From contig JACMIU010000660.1 in NCBI GenBank assembly GCA_014380985.1, positions 1-5,809 on the forward strand: 5,809 bases of DNA, given 5' to 3'. Under the pieces are notes generated by a model, which saw only the letters and a list, made by a program, of their open reading frames with translations, had not been told where the DNA came from and ran no database searches. Positions 1-5,086 of the stretch are shown piece after piece (positions within the stretch are counted from its first letter, which is position 1; each line of letters opens with the position of its first letter). The position numbers and the translations under genes were made by a program. The stretch comes from Armatimonadota bacterium (lineage in GTDB: Bacteria; Armatimonadota; Armatimonadia; Armatimonadales; Armatimonadaceae).

Positions 1-580
1 CCGTGTCGCCGACGCGGGCGATAACGGGTGCGTCGTAGGCGAATCCCCATTCGGCGGCGGGGTCGGCGTGGGGACGGCGGTACACCTCTACCTGCCGCTC
101 CGTTATATTCACGATCCAGTATTCGGCGATTCCCGCCTCGGCATAGTACGCGCCCTTGCGCCCCCGGTCAAAGCCGAGCGTCGTGTCCGAAACCTCGACC
201 ACAAGCAGGGCATCGTCCTGCGTCGGGAACCGATTATCGTAGTCTTCTTCCTTTCCGCGTAGCACGAATATATCCGGCTCCGGCTGTCCGTCCGTCGCCA
301 GAACGAGAGGCGATTGACTACGGACTTCAAAGTGTTGCCCCAACAACCGAAATAATCGGCGGAACGCTTTCGACATCACCGAAGCGTGTGGTGCATTCAT
401 ACTCATCTTCTGAAAAAGTCCTCCTGCGATTAACTCGTAACGCTTTTGCTGATCCATTATCCCTTCGTCGTACATCCGGTGCATCTGCTCACGTGTCCAG
501 CGGACGCGGTATGCCCCGTCGTGCGCCGGTATCAGCGCGTGTTCGGGAACAAGAGATAGCGATTTTTCTTGAGGAAACAT
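1..580 (-). CDS. Uma2-family (DUF820) PD-(D/E)XK nuclease-fold protein, 3' end cut by window edge
   Basis: The frame stays open for 193 codons from an ATG at 580 to the window edge, so only the C-terminus is missing. I translated it by hand. Residues 48-58 read YELIAGGLFQK, the usual N-terminal strand pair of Uma2 proteins. The putative PD-(D/E)XK catalytic set is intact: D103 in EPDIFVL, E129 in LLVVEVSD and K142 in GRKGAYYAEAGI. EYWIVN (153-158) and a VEVYRRP strand follow, as is typical. Family members are usually about 190-230 residues, so little is lost. The start is supported by AAGGAG 6 nt upstream; its first two bases are the end of the permease stop codon, and only 10 bp separate the genes, suggesting translational coupling. 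Uma2 proteins are widespread, often multicopy, and have a predicted endonuclease fold; their biological role is not established. The link to the transporter is probably only positional. Confidence 0.9.
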   Translation of the reverse strand, partial: MFPQEKSLSLVPEHALIPAHDGAYRVRWTREQMHRMYDEGIMDQQKRYELIAGGLFQKMSMNAPHASVMSKAFRRLFRLLGQHFEVRSQSPLVLATDGQPEPDIFVLRGKEEDYDNRFPTQDDALLVVEVSDTTLGFDRGRKGAYYAEAGIAEYWIVNITERQVEVYRRPHADPAAEWGFAYDAPVIARVGDT

Positions 581-590
581 AATTTTCTCC

Positions 591-2264
591 TTACTTAAAA
601 GACGGCAAAATGATGCCGCGCATGATGATTTTCTGCGCGAACATGAAGATAATCAGAGTCGGCAGGGCGGCTAAGGTCAGTGCCGCCATGATCACATACT
701 GCGGGGCGGTCGCCTGTAGATCGTAGAGCCAGACCATCAGCGTCCACATTTTCGGGTCTTGACACACCACCATCGCAAACAGAAAAGCCCCGTAACTCGC
801 GGTGAACGCATTGAGCGCGATTACCGAGAAAATTGGGAGCGACAACGGCACGGTGATTGTACGGAACATGCCGATTTCGGTAGCCCCGTCCAAAATCGCC
901 GCTTCGTACAACTCCTTCGGAAGCGAATCGAAAAAGCCCTTCAGCAAAAAGATAGCGAAACCGTTGGCGATGCCGGGCAGAATCAACGCCCAGAACGTGT
1001 TGAGCATCCCCAAATCGCGGAGCAGTAGGAAGTTCGGAATCATGGCGACTTCGGCGGGGAACGCCATTGTCGCCAGCAGGAACAGTAACACCTGATACGC
1101 ATACGGCAGGGGGTAGCGCGACAGGGCGTAGGCGCAGAGCGGGTTGACAATCACGGCGGACACGATGGCAAGGACGCAGAAAACAATCGTGTTCGGGACT
1201 GCCGAGCCGTGCAGGAAAATGTAGTCGAACACGGTGCGGAAGTTGCGCGACGCGAAATCGCGTCGCAGGTCGTCTTTATGCGTTTGCACATACTCACGGT
1301 CAAGTTGCGCTTGCGGGGGCGCGGCGTCGTCCGGCACATCGGGGAGCGCACGCCACCGGTTCTCCGGCGTGTTCGCGGCGAGCAGGCTAATCACGCCGAC
1401 GGTGCTACTCGCGGTAGCCGGATTGTCGGTCGTCACCATGTCGACCGGCAACTTCCGTATTACGAAGGTCATCCAATCGTTGCGCTGTTCCGTGTTTCCT
1501 ATTGCCGTGCGGGGCAGGATAATCTGCGACCAATCGGTGTAAGTCGTTCCCCACGCGGCGTTGAGTGCCGGAAGGCTTTCTTCGTACACGTCCTGCCGGA
1601 GCCATGCGCGGTACGCGGGGTCGGCGGTGCGCGTGACCAGCATATGATCCGGCAGGGTTTTGCGGAACTCGTACCAGTCGCGCACCTTCGGCTTCGTCAG
1701 TTCCGGCTTCCAGTCGCGCAGGGCGGTGCGCTCGAACGGTGGAGCCACCGTGTCGAAGCCGACCGATTCCTCGGTATACGCCTTGTTCAGAGAAACGATG
1801 TCGTCGCCAAAGCGGGCGCGAAGCCATGCGCGGTAACGAAGCAGAAGCAGACTTGGTGCGCCGTCATGCTCGCCGAACCCGGTTTTGCGTTCGGCGGCGG
1901 GAAGCGTTTTTTGAAAGTCCGCCCAACTCGTCAGTAGCGCGGGATCAGCGTTTTCTTTCGGGGGCACTATACTCTTGGGTTCAGGGAACGCCGTGTTGTA
2001 CGCCGCGTTGGTGTCGTCCAAATTGTTCGCGTACTTGTCTTCGGCGTACTTTTGGAACAGCGCGGCGTCGTCGTAGAGGTAGCGCGGCACGAGTGCGCCG
2101 GGGGTAAAGTCGTTGTAGTCGTTCTGCCCCTTCATGCCAGTCGCCACCATCAGCAAAAACGGGTACACGGTGGTGATCGCGCCGAGCAGTAGCACAGCGT
2201 AAATCGCGGCGATTCCGAGGCGGGCTTTGGGGGAGCGGCTTCCGATAACGGCAATGTGAGGCAT
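591..2264 (-). CDS. Carbohydrate ABC transporter permease (MalG-like, CUT1 type) with large extracytoplasmic insertion
   Basis: The protein has 557 residues from the ATG at 2264, about twice the usual 270-300 of MalG-type permeases. Predicted membrane segments lie near residues 16-41, 353-380, 388-413, 421-443, 473-499 and 523-544. The cytoplasmic EAA loop that contacts the ATPase is clear at about 449-477 (ELYEAAILDG, then a VPLSLP end). Such proteins form half of the membrane channel for an oligosaccharide or sugar, working with a MalF-type partner, a binding protein and an ATPase. None of these partners is visible; the gene is first in its unit and is followed by a Uma2 gene. Residues about 45-343, between helices 1 and 2, are a hydrophilic insertion on the outer face, described separately. 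A GTG at 2300 would add 12 residues, but the exact TATAAT lies between it and the ATG and neither start has a Shine-Dalgarno sequence, so I prefer the ATG. The substrate cannot be told. Confidence 0.9.
   Translation of the reverse strand: MPHIAVIGSRSPKARLGIAAIYAVLLLGAITTVYPFLLMVATGMKGQNDYNDFTPGALVPRYLYDDAALFQKYAEDKYANNLDDTNAAYNTAFPEPKSIVPPKENADPALLTSWADFQKTLPAAERKTGFGEHDGAPSLLLLRYRAWLRARFGDDIVSLNKAYTEESVGFDTVAPPFERTALRDWKPELTKPKVRDWYEFRKTLPDHMLVTRTADPAYRAWLRQDVYEESLPALNAAWGTTYTDWSQIILPRTAIGNTEQRNDWMTFVIRKLPVDMVTTDNPATASSTVGVISLLAANTPENRWRALPDVPDDAAPPQAQLDREYVQTHKDDLRRDFASRNFRTVFDYIFLHGSAVPNTIVFCVLAIVSAVIVNPLCAYALSRYPLPYAYQVLLFLLATMAFPAEVAMIPNFLLLRDLGMLNTFWALILPGIANGFAIFLLKGFFDSLPKELYEAAILDGATEIGMFRTITVPLSLPIFSVIALNAFTASYGAFLFAMVVCQDPKMWTLMVWLYDLQATAPQYVIMAALTLAALPTLIIFMFAQKIIMRGIILPSFK
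1236..2132 (-). other. Extracytoplasmic insertion domain of the permease, about three diverged repeats
   Basis: This part encodes residues about 45-343 of the permease, in the loop after the first membrane helix where ordinary MalG proteins have only a short periplasmic segment. By eye it contains about three units of 70-80 residues. Each has a helical Y/F-rich start, then an LN-x-A-[YW]-like turn, an I/V-x(1,2)-P end, and a W-x(2)-F-x(2,3)-[KT]-LP element. Unit 1 lies near nucleotides 1854-2060 and is the most diverged, unit 2 near 1623-1850, and unit 3 near 1413-1619. Unit 3 has ALNAAWGTTYTDWSQIILP and unit 2 has YRAWLRARFGDDIVSLNKAY. These resemble the LNxAWGTxxxxxxYxxWxxI stretch of GH42 beta-galactosidases. 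No catalytic domain is visible. A sugar or glycan contact role is inference only. Confidence 0.65.
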
Positions 2265-2270
2265 ACGGCG

Positions 2271-2276
2271 ATTATA
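2271..2276 (-). promoter_or_regulatory. Putative -10 element of the permease gene (leaderless-type start)
   Basis: On the minus strand an exact TATAAT ends 6 nt before the permease ATG at 2264. Transcription would then begin at or within a base or two of the A of the ATG, giving a leaderless mRNA. No Shine-Dalgarno sequence precedes the ATG; the upstream bases are GC-only repeats. A -35 match is poor (GTGCAG with an 18-bp spacer). The same arrangement recurs at the metal ATPase gene. Confidence 0.5.
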
Positions 2277-2319
2277 TCGCGCCGCGCCGCGCCCCTGCAC
2301 GATGGGGCGGTTTATCGGT

Positions 2320-2348
2320 TTGCGCCGCCCCCCGTGCCGTGCTATACT
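2320..2348 (+). promoter_or_regulatory. Putative sigma70-type promoter of the rpsF-ssb-rpsR operon
   Basis: TTGCGC at 2320-2325 and TATACT at 2343-2348 are separated by 17 bp, matching the housekeeping consensus in spacing and in 8 of 12 positions. The predicted start, near 2355, would give a leader of about 130 nt before rpsF, enough for a regulatory structure. It faces away from the permease promoter about 45 bp to the left, so the two may compete or share control. Confidence 0.6.
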
Positions 2349-2390
2349 GCCGTTCGTACAACTGAAAAATTAGGGGGGCGCGAACACGAA

Positions 2391-2453
2391 CTTCGGTAAA
2401 CTATCGCGCCGTTCTTTCCTGCTTCGTTTTTTGCGCGGATAGCGCGACCGAAG
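2391..2453 (+). promoter_or_regulatory. Structured rpsF leader, candidate ribosomal-protein autoregulatory element
   Basis: The 5' leader can fold into a two-part stem. CTTCGGT (2391-2397) pairs with ACCGAAG (2447-2453). Inside it, CTATC then GCGC (2401-2409) pairs with GCGC, one bulged G, then GATAG (2433-2442). The two helices are separated by an internal loop of AAA opposite CGCG, and the tip is a 23-nt loop. In many bacteria the S6:S18 complex binds a bulged hairpin in the rpsF leader and represses the operon, so position and shape fit. I could not place the conserved CCG bulge of that motif with certainty: the CCG here sits in the outer stem. The fold is seen; the function is inferred. 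Confidence 0.4.
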
Positions 2454-2485
2454 CCGTACAGACCACAGGGAGGAAAACAAACTTC

Positions 2486-2962
2486 ATGGCACTAACAGCC
2501 TATGAGGCGGTTTTTATTATGCCGACCGCGCAAGATGACGCGGTTCGCACCACGACCGAGAAATATCGGAGCGTTTTAGAGAACGGCGGAGCGACCATTG
2601 ACGATGTCGATACATGGGACGCACGGCGTCTTGCGTACCCCATCAAAAAGCAACGCGAAGGCGTTTACGTCGTGATGAACTTCTTAGCGACCCCGGAAGC
2701 GAAGAACGAACTCGAACGTATCTGCCGGATTAGCGACGACCTTCTGCGCCACATGATTGTGAAGCAGGACAAGAAAGCCGACCGGTTTCCGAGCAAGATT
2801 CGCGCTGCCGAAGCCGAAAAGCGGGAACGCGATATGGCGGCACGTGCCGCACAGCAGGCGCAAGCGGAAAGCGAACTGCCCGTTATCACCGATCTGCCCG
2901 CCGACCCCGACCCCGCGCCGGGTGAAGATGGCGGCGATTCGGTTTCCGAATCCGGCAACTAA
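2486..2962 (+). CDS. rpsF: 30S ribosomal protein S6 with long acidic C-terminal tail
   Basis: This 158-residue protein begins with the S6 core: YEAVFIMP (6-13), a GG turn at 34-35, WDARRLAYPIKKQREGVYVVMNF (split as WDARRLAYPI at 44-53 then the rest to 66), ELERICRISDDLLRHMIVK (75-93). S6 binds S18 and 16S rRNA in the platform of the small subunit. The core ends near residue 100. A charged helix rich in A, E, R and Q (104-129) and an acidic Pro/Asp/Glu/Ser tail (130-158) follow. Bacterial S6 is usually 95-135 residues, so this tail is long, although variable acidic tails are known in the family. GGAGG ends 12 nt before the ATG, a slightly long spacing. It is the first gene of the operon, 115 bp before ssb. 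Confidence 0.97.
   Translation: MALTAYEAVFIMPTAQDDAVRTTTEKYRSVLENGGATIDDVDTWDARRLAYPIKKQREGVYVVMNFLATPEAKNELERICRISDDLLRHMIVKQDKKADRFPSKIRAAEAEKRERDMAARAAQQAQAESELPVITDLPADPDPAPGEDGGDSVSESGN
2936..2952 (+). repeat. Perfect hairpin at the 3' end of rpsF
   Basis: GATTCGG (2936-2942) and CCGAATC (2946-2952) form a 7-bp inverted repeat around TTT, 7 bp before the rpsF stop codon. A second possible stem, TCCGG (2951-2955) with CCGGA (2964-2968), encloses the stop codon and shares two bases with the first, so the two are mutually exclusive. There is no T-run, so this is not a simple terminator. It may affect message stability or be chance. Confidence 0.35.
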
Positions 2963-3077
2963 ACCGGAGCATCATATCAACCGGGCGACTTAAAAAACCG
3001 CCCCCGTGTAGTGACATTTGCTTTGTTGCGGAACCGGCGCGAAAAAAGGCGTGCCGCGTTCCTGAAAGGATATTTCG

Positions 3078-3653
3078 ATGAATTACAACCGTATCACCCT
3101 TGTCGGTCGCATGGTCGCCGACCCGGAGATGAAAACCACGCCGAGCGGTATTTCCGTGACGCAGTTTCGCCTTGCCGTGAATCGCCCGCTGTCTGCAGAA
3201 GCGAAACAGCGCGGCGATCAGGAGCAAGCCGACTTTATTGATATTTCGACATGGCGACAGAACGCCGAATATGTAGCGAACTACCTGTCGAAAGGTCGTC
3301 TCGTTCTCGTGGAAGGCAAACTGCAAATCCGCGAGTATCAGGATAAAGAAGGGCAAAAGCGCAAAGCGGCGGAAGTCGTCGCCGATCTAGTCAAGGGACT
3401 TGACCGGCGCGAACAGGACGGCGAAGGCGGCGGCGGTGGCGGCTACGCGCAAAGTGGCGGCGGGTATGGCGGTGGCGGCGGTTACGACCAAACGCCCCGC
3501 GAGGAAGCCCCCCAGCGTGGCAACAACGGCGGTGGATTCGGCGGCGGTCAGCAAGCCCCGCAACGTCCCCAGCAAAATCGAAATACTCCTCCGGCGGCAA
3601 ACAACTACAGTAATAGCGGCGACGCTTTCGACGATCCGTTCGCCGACAACTAA
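3078..3653 (+). CDS. ssb: Single-stranded DNA-binding protein SSB
   Basis: The 191-residue protein has the OB-fold of bacterial SSB in residues 1-110: MNYNRITLVGRMVADPEMK, ISVTQFRLAVNR, ADFIDISTWRQNAEYVANYL, then SKGRLVLVEGKLQIREYQDK. W59 lies where the family has a DNA-stacking aromatic residue. A flexible linker follows, very Gly-rich at 116-136 and 151-157, then Gln/Pro/Asn-rich to about 180. The acidic end is DAFDDPFADN. SSB coats single-stranded DNA in replication and repair, and its tip recruits partner enzymes. Usually the tip ends in Pro-Phe at the C-terminus; here three residues (ADN) follow it. GAAAGGA about 9 nt upstream supports the ATG. Its place between rpsF and rpsR is the classical one. 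Confidence 0.97.
   Translation: MNYNRITLVGRMVADPEMKTTPSGISVTQFRLAVNRPLSAEAKQRGDQEQADFIDISTWRQNAEYVANYLSKGRLVLVEGKLQIREYQDKEGQKRKAAEVVADLVKGLDRREQDGEGGGGGGYAQSGGGYGGGGGYDQTPREEAPQRGNNGGGFGGGQQAPQRPQQNRNTPPAANNYSNSGDAFDDPFADN
3418..3557 (+). repeat. Low-complexity GGCGGC-type repeats in the SSB linker
   Basis: Runs of GGC, GGT and GGG codons encode the Gly-rich part of the SSB linker (residues 116-136 and 151-157), interrupted by Tyr, Ala, Gln, Ser and Phe. Such linkers are common in SSB and vary in length by replication slippage. The opposite strand stays open across this stretch only because of the base bias. Confidence 0.7.
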
Positions 3654-3668
3654 GAAAGAGTATTACCT

Positions 3669-3923
3669 ATGCCAGTGCAACGTACCCCACGTCGCCCCAA
3701 GTTCAAAAAAGTCAAGCGAAAAGTCTGCTTCTTCACGGTGCAGAAAATTGACTTCATTGATTACAAAAACGTCGCGCTTTTGCGCCGTTTCGTCTCCGAA
3801 CGCGGCAAGATTTTATCGCGCCGCACCACCGGAACCAACGCCCGCTACCAGCGGATGTTGACCACGGCTATCAAGCGGGCGCGAGAAATCGCCCTGCTTC
3901 CGTTCGTCGCCGAGAACGTGTAA
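3669..3923 (+). CDS. rpsR: 30S ribosomal protein S18
   Basis: The 84-residue product matches S18 over its length. It has a basic N-terminus (residues 5-19), then IDFIDYKNVALLRRFVSERG (27-46), KILSRRTTGTNARYQRML (47-64) and AIKRAREIALLPF (67-79). S18 binds as a heterodimer with S6 to the central domain of 16S rRNA. Only one cysteine (C20) is present, so the zinc-type Cys set seen in some S18 proteins is lacking. The gene starts 15 bp after the ssb stop with a modest GAAAGAG ribosome binding site, which fits co-translation in one operon. A hairpin terminator follows 46 bp after the stop; rplI, the common next gene, is not there. Confidence 0.97.
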   Translation: MPVQRTPRRPKFKKVKRKVCFFTVQKIDFIDYKNVALLRRFVSERGKILSRRTTGTNARYQRMLTTAIKRAREIALLPFVAENV

Positions 3924-3969
3924 TCAGGCAAACGGAACGTTTCGCCGACCGGCGTAAACAAACAATGCG

Positions 3970-4015
3970 AACCGCGCCCCGGCTTGATAGCCGGGGCGCG
4001 GTTTGTGACTTTTTT
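3970..4015 (+). terminator. Intrinsic terminator of the rpsF-ssb-rpsR operon
   Basis: AACCGCGCCCCGGC (3970-3983) and GCCGGGGCGCGGTT (3990-4003) form a perfect 14-bp stem with a 6-nt loop (TTGATA). TTT overlaps the stem end, and a run of six T follows at 4010-4015. The T-run is a few bases further off than ideal, but the stem is very stable and lies 46 bp after the rpsR stop. Confidence 0.85.
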
Positions 4016-4061
4016 CACACCGAAAAACGGGGCGTTTCTTAATCCTGCCTTAATAATTATG

Positions 4062-4070
4062 TGGCATAAT
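4062..4070 (+). promoter_or_regulatory. Putative extended -10 promoter of the secreted-protein gene
   Basis: TGG directly followed by CATAAT gives a TGn-type extended -10 with five of six hexamer bases. No good -35 is seen at 16-18 bp upstream, as is usual for extended -10 promoters. The predicted start near 4077 gives a leader of about 53 nt containing the GGAG ribosome binding site of the next gene. Confidence 0.45.
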
Positions 4071-4129
4071 GCGAGAAGCCACTGGTAATTGTGCCGGTCA
4101 TCTTCGTGCGTTTAGTTGGAGAAACGATT

Positions 4130-4987
4130 ATGTCCCCTTTGCAAAATGTTTGCCGTGTTGCCTTGTCCGCGTTTGTCGCCGGAACCGCCTTCGCCCTCGC
4201 TACCGCTCGCCCCGCGCAGGCGCAAAGCGTTGTATTTAACGAGATTCTGTTCGATGTCCCCTCCGATGATAACGGGTTTGAGTACATCGAACTTTTGAGT
4301 GCGACCCCGAACACCGCGCTTACCGGTCTGACGCTTGTGATTTTGGAGGGCGAGAACGTCCCGGCGGGAACGATTGATCAGGCGATTTCGCTCAGTTCTT
4401 TCACTACCGGTTCCAATGGTCTGCTACTCCTCCGCGATTCGGTGAACACCGCCGCGTCCGACCCGAACACAAACGTTGTGACCGCCGATTTCAGCCCCGA
4501 CATCGAAAACGGCGCGAATACCTATTTGATTGTCAGCGGTTTCACTGGCACAGTCGGCACCGATTACGACACCAACGCCGATGGCGTTTTAGACTCGACC
4601 CCGTGGAGTAGCGTGATTTCCGGCATCGGCTATATTGACAACTCTTCCGGTAGCGGCGGCACCGACTACGTGTATGACCTACCCGGCGTAGAAGTCATCG
4701 GACCGCGAACCGGATCGCCGAACGGCGGCGGTGTGGTTCTCCCCAATGCGTTCGCCCGCATCGGCGGCGTCGGCTATGTATTCCGCGTGATAGGCACGCC
4801 TCCCGGACCGTACACCGTGAACCCCGCCGCCACGTCCGGCGCGGGCGCGATCGGCTACACGCTCACGCCCGGCGGCGCGAACGTGTCCGCAGTCACCGTG
4901 CCGGAAACCGGCTCGGTCGCTCTGCTTGGCGCGGGCGTGTTGACCGGCGTGGGCGTTCTTCTGCGCCGTCGCCGCGTCGCCGCGTAA
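4130..4987 (+). CDS. Secreted lamin-tail-like protein with PEP-CTERM-like (VPETG) sorting tail
   Basis: From the ATG at 4130, preceded by TTGGAG about 9 nt upstream, the product has 285 residues; a GTG at 4091 has no ribosome binding site and would bury the signal peptide start. Residues 1-31 are a Sec signal peptide with likely cleavage after AQA (A31). Residues 34-104 (VVFNEILFDVPSDDNGFEYI, later LTGLTLVILEGEN and GLLLLRDS) resemble a lamin tail domain, an Ig-like fold found in many bacterial surface proteins. DYDTNADGVLD (145-155) looks like a calcium-binding DxDxNxDG loop. The end (258-285) is VPETG, a hydrophobic helix and RRRR, the layout of PEP-CTERM or sortase signals. The protein is probably exported and processed at the cell surface; its role is unknown. 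It is a single-gene unit with its own promoter and terminator. Confidence 0.85.
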   Translation: MSPLQNVCRVALSAFVAGTAFALATARPAQAQSVVFNEILFDVPSDDNGFEYIELLSATPNTALTGLTLVILEGENVPAGTIDQAISLSSFTTGSNGLLLLRDSVNTAASDPNTNVVTADFSPDIENGANTYLIVSGFTGTVGTDYDTNADGVLDSTPWSSVISGIGYIDNSSGSGGTDYVYDLPGVEVIGPRTGSPNGGGVVLPNAFARIGGVGYVFRVIGTPPGPYTVNPAATSGAGAIGYTLTPGGANVSAVTVPETGSVALLGAGVLTGVGVLLRRRRVAA

Positions 4988-5007
4988 GGCATTTGGTGTT
5001 AGCAAAA

Positions 5008-5040
5008 AACAAACGGCACGAACAGTTCGTGCCGTTTGTT
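5008..5040. terminator. Hairpin terminator after the secreted-protein gene
   Basis: AACAAACGGCACGAA (5008-5022) and TTCGTGCCGTTTGTT (5026-5040) form a perfect 15-bp stem with a CAG loop, 20 bp after the stop. The left side begins with an A-run (5004-5009) and the right side is T-rich, so it could stop transcription in either direction. It separates the secreted-protein gene from the metal ATPase. Confidence 0.85.
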
Positions 5041-5074
5041 GTTCGTTGCTGGGAACGCGCCGGTTTCCACGCGG

Positions 5075-5080
5075 TATAAC
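5075..5080 (+). promoter_or_regulatory. Putative -10 element of the metal-ATPase gene (leaderless-type start)
   Basis: TATAAC ends exactly 6 nt before the ATG at 5087. No Shine-Dalgarno sequence lies before the ATG; the bases between are CTATAC. This is the same spacing as at the permease gene and points to a leaderless mRNA. No convincing -35 element and no clear metal-regulator operator are seen in the short space after the upstream hairpin. Confidence 0.5.
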
Positions 5081-5086
5081 CTATAC

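Noticed and set aside
28..582. 184-residue plus-strand open frame opposite the Uma2 gene
   Set aside because: Its product is rich in Arg, Pro and Ser without domain features, while the minus frame shows the full Uma2 motif set.
1209..1937. 242-residue open frame on the plus strand inside the permease gene
   Set aside because: It lies antisense to the permease insertion, has an Arg/Val-rich composition with no recognisable domain and no ribosome binding site, and arises from base bias opposite a real gene.
2298..2300. GTG as the permease start, adding 12 residues
   Set aside because: The added residues include several Arg before the membrane helix, the TATAAT lies within that stretch, and no Shine-Dalgarno sequence is present. 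It cannot be fully excluded.
2983..3003. Possible terminator between rpsF and ssb (GGGCG ... CGCCC)
   Set aside because: Only a 5-bp stem with an 11-nt loop and no T-run afterwards; it would not terminate reliably.
2886..3356. 156-residue minus-strand open frame across the rpsF-ssb junction
   Set aside because: It overlaps two well-supported genes antisense, has no recognisable motif and no ribosome binding site.
3418..3557. Direct repeat array, considered as a CRISPR or other non-coding repeat
   Set aside because: The repeats are in-frame Gly codons of the SSB linker without constant repeat-spacer structure.
4061..4077. Sigma54-type promoter (TGGCAT...TGCG)
   Set aside because: The -12/-24 spacing and the TTGC element do not fit; an extended -10 explains the site better.
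4091..4093. GTG as the start of the secreted protein
   Set aside because: No ribosome binding site precedes it, whereas the ATG at 4130 has GGAG at a good distance and begins a clean signal peptide.
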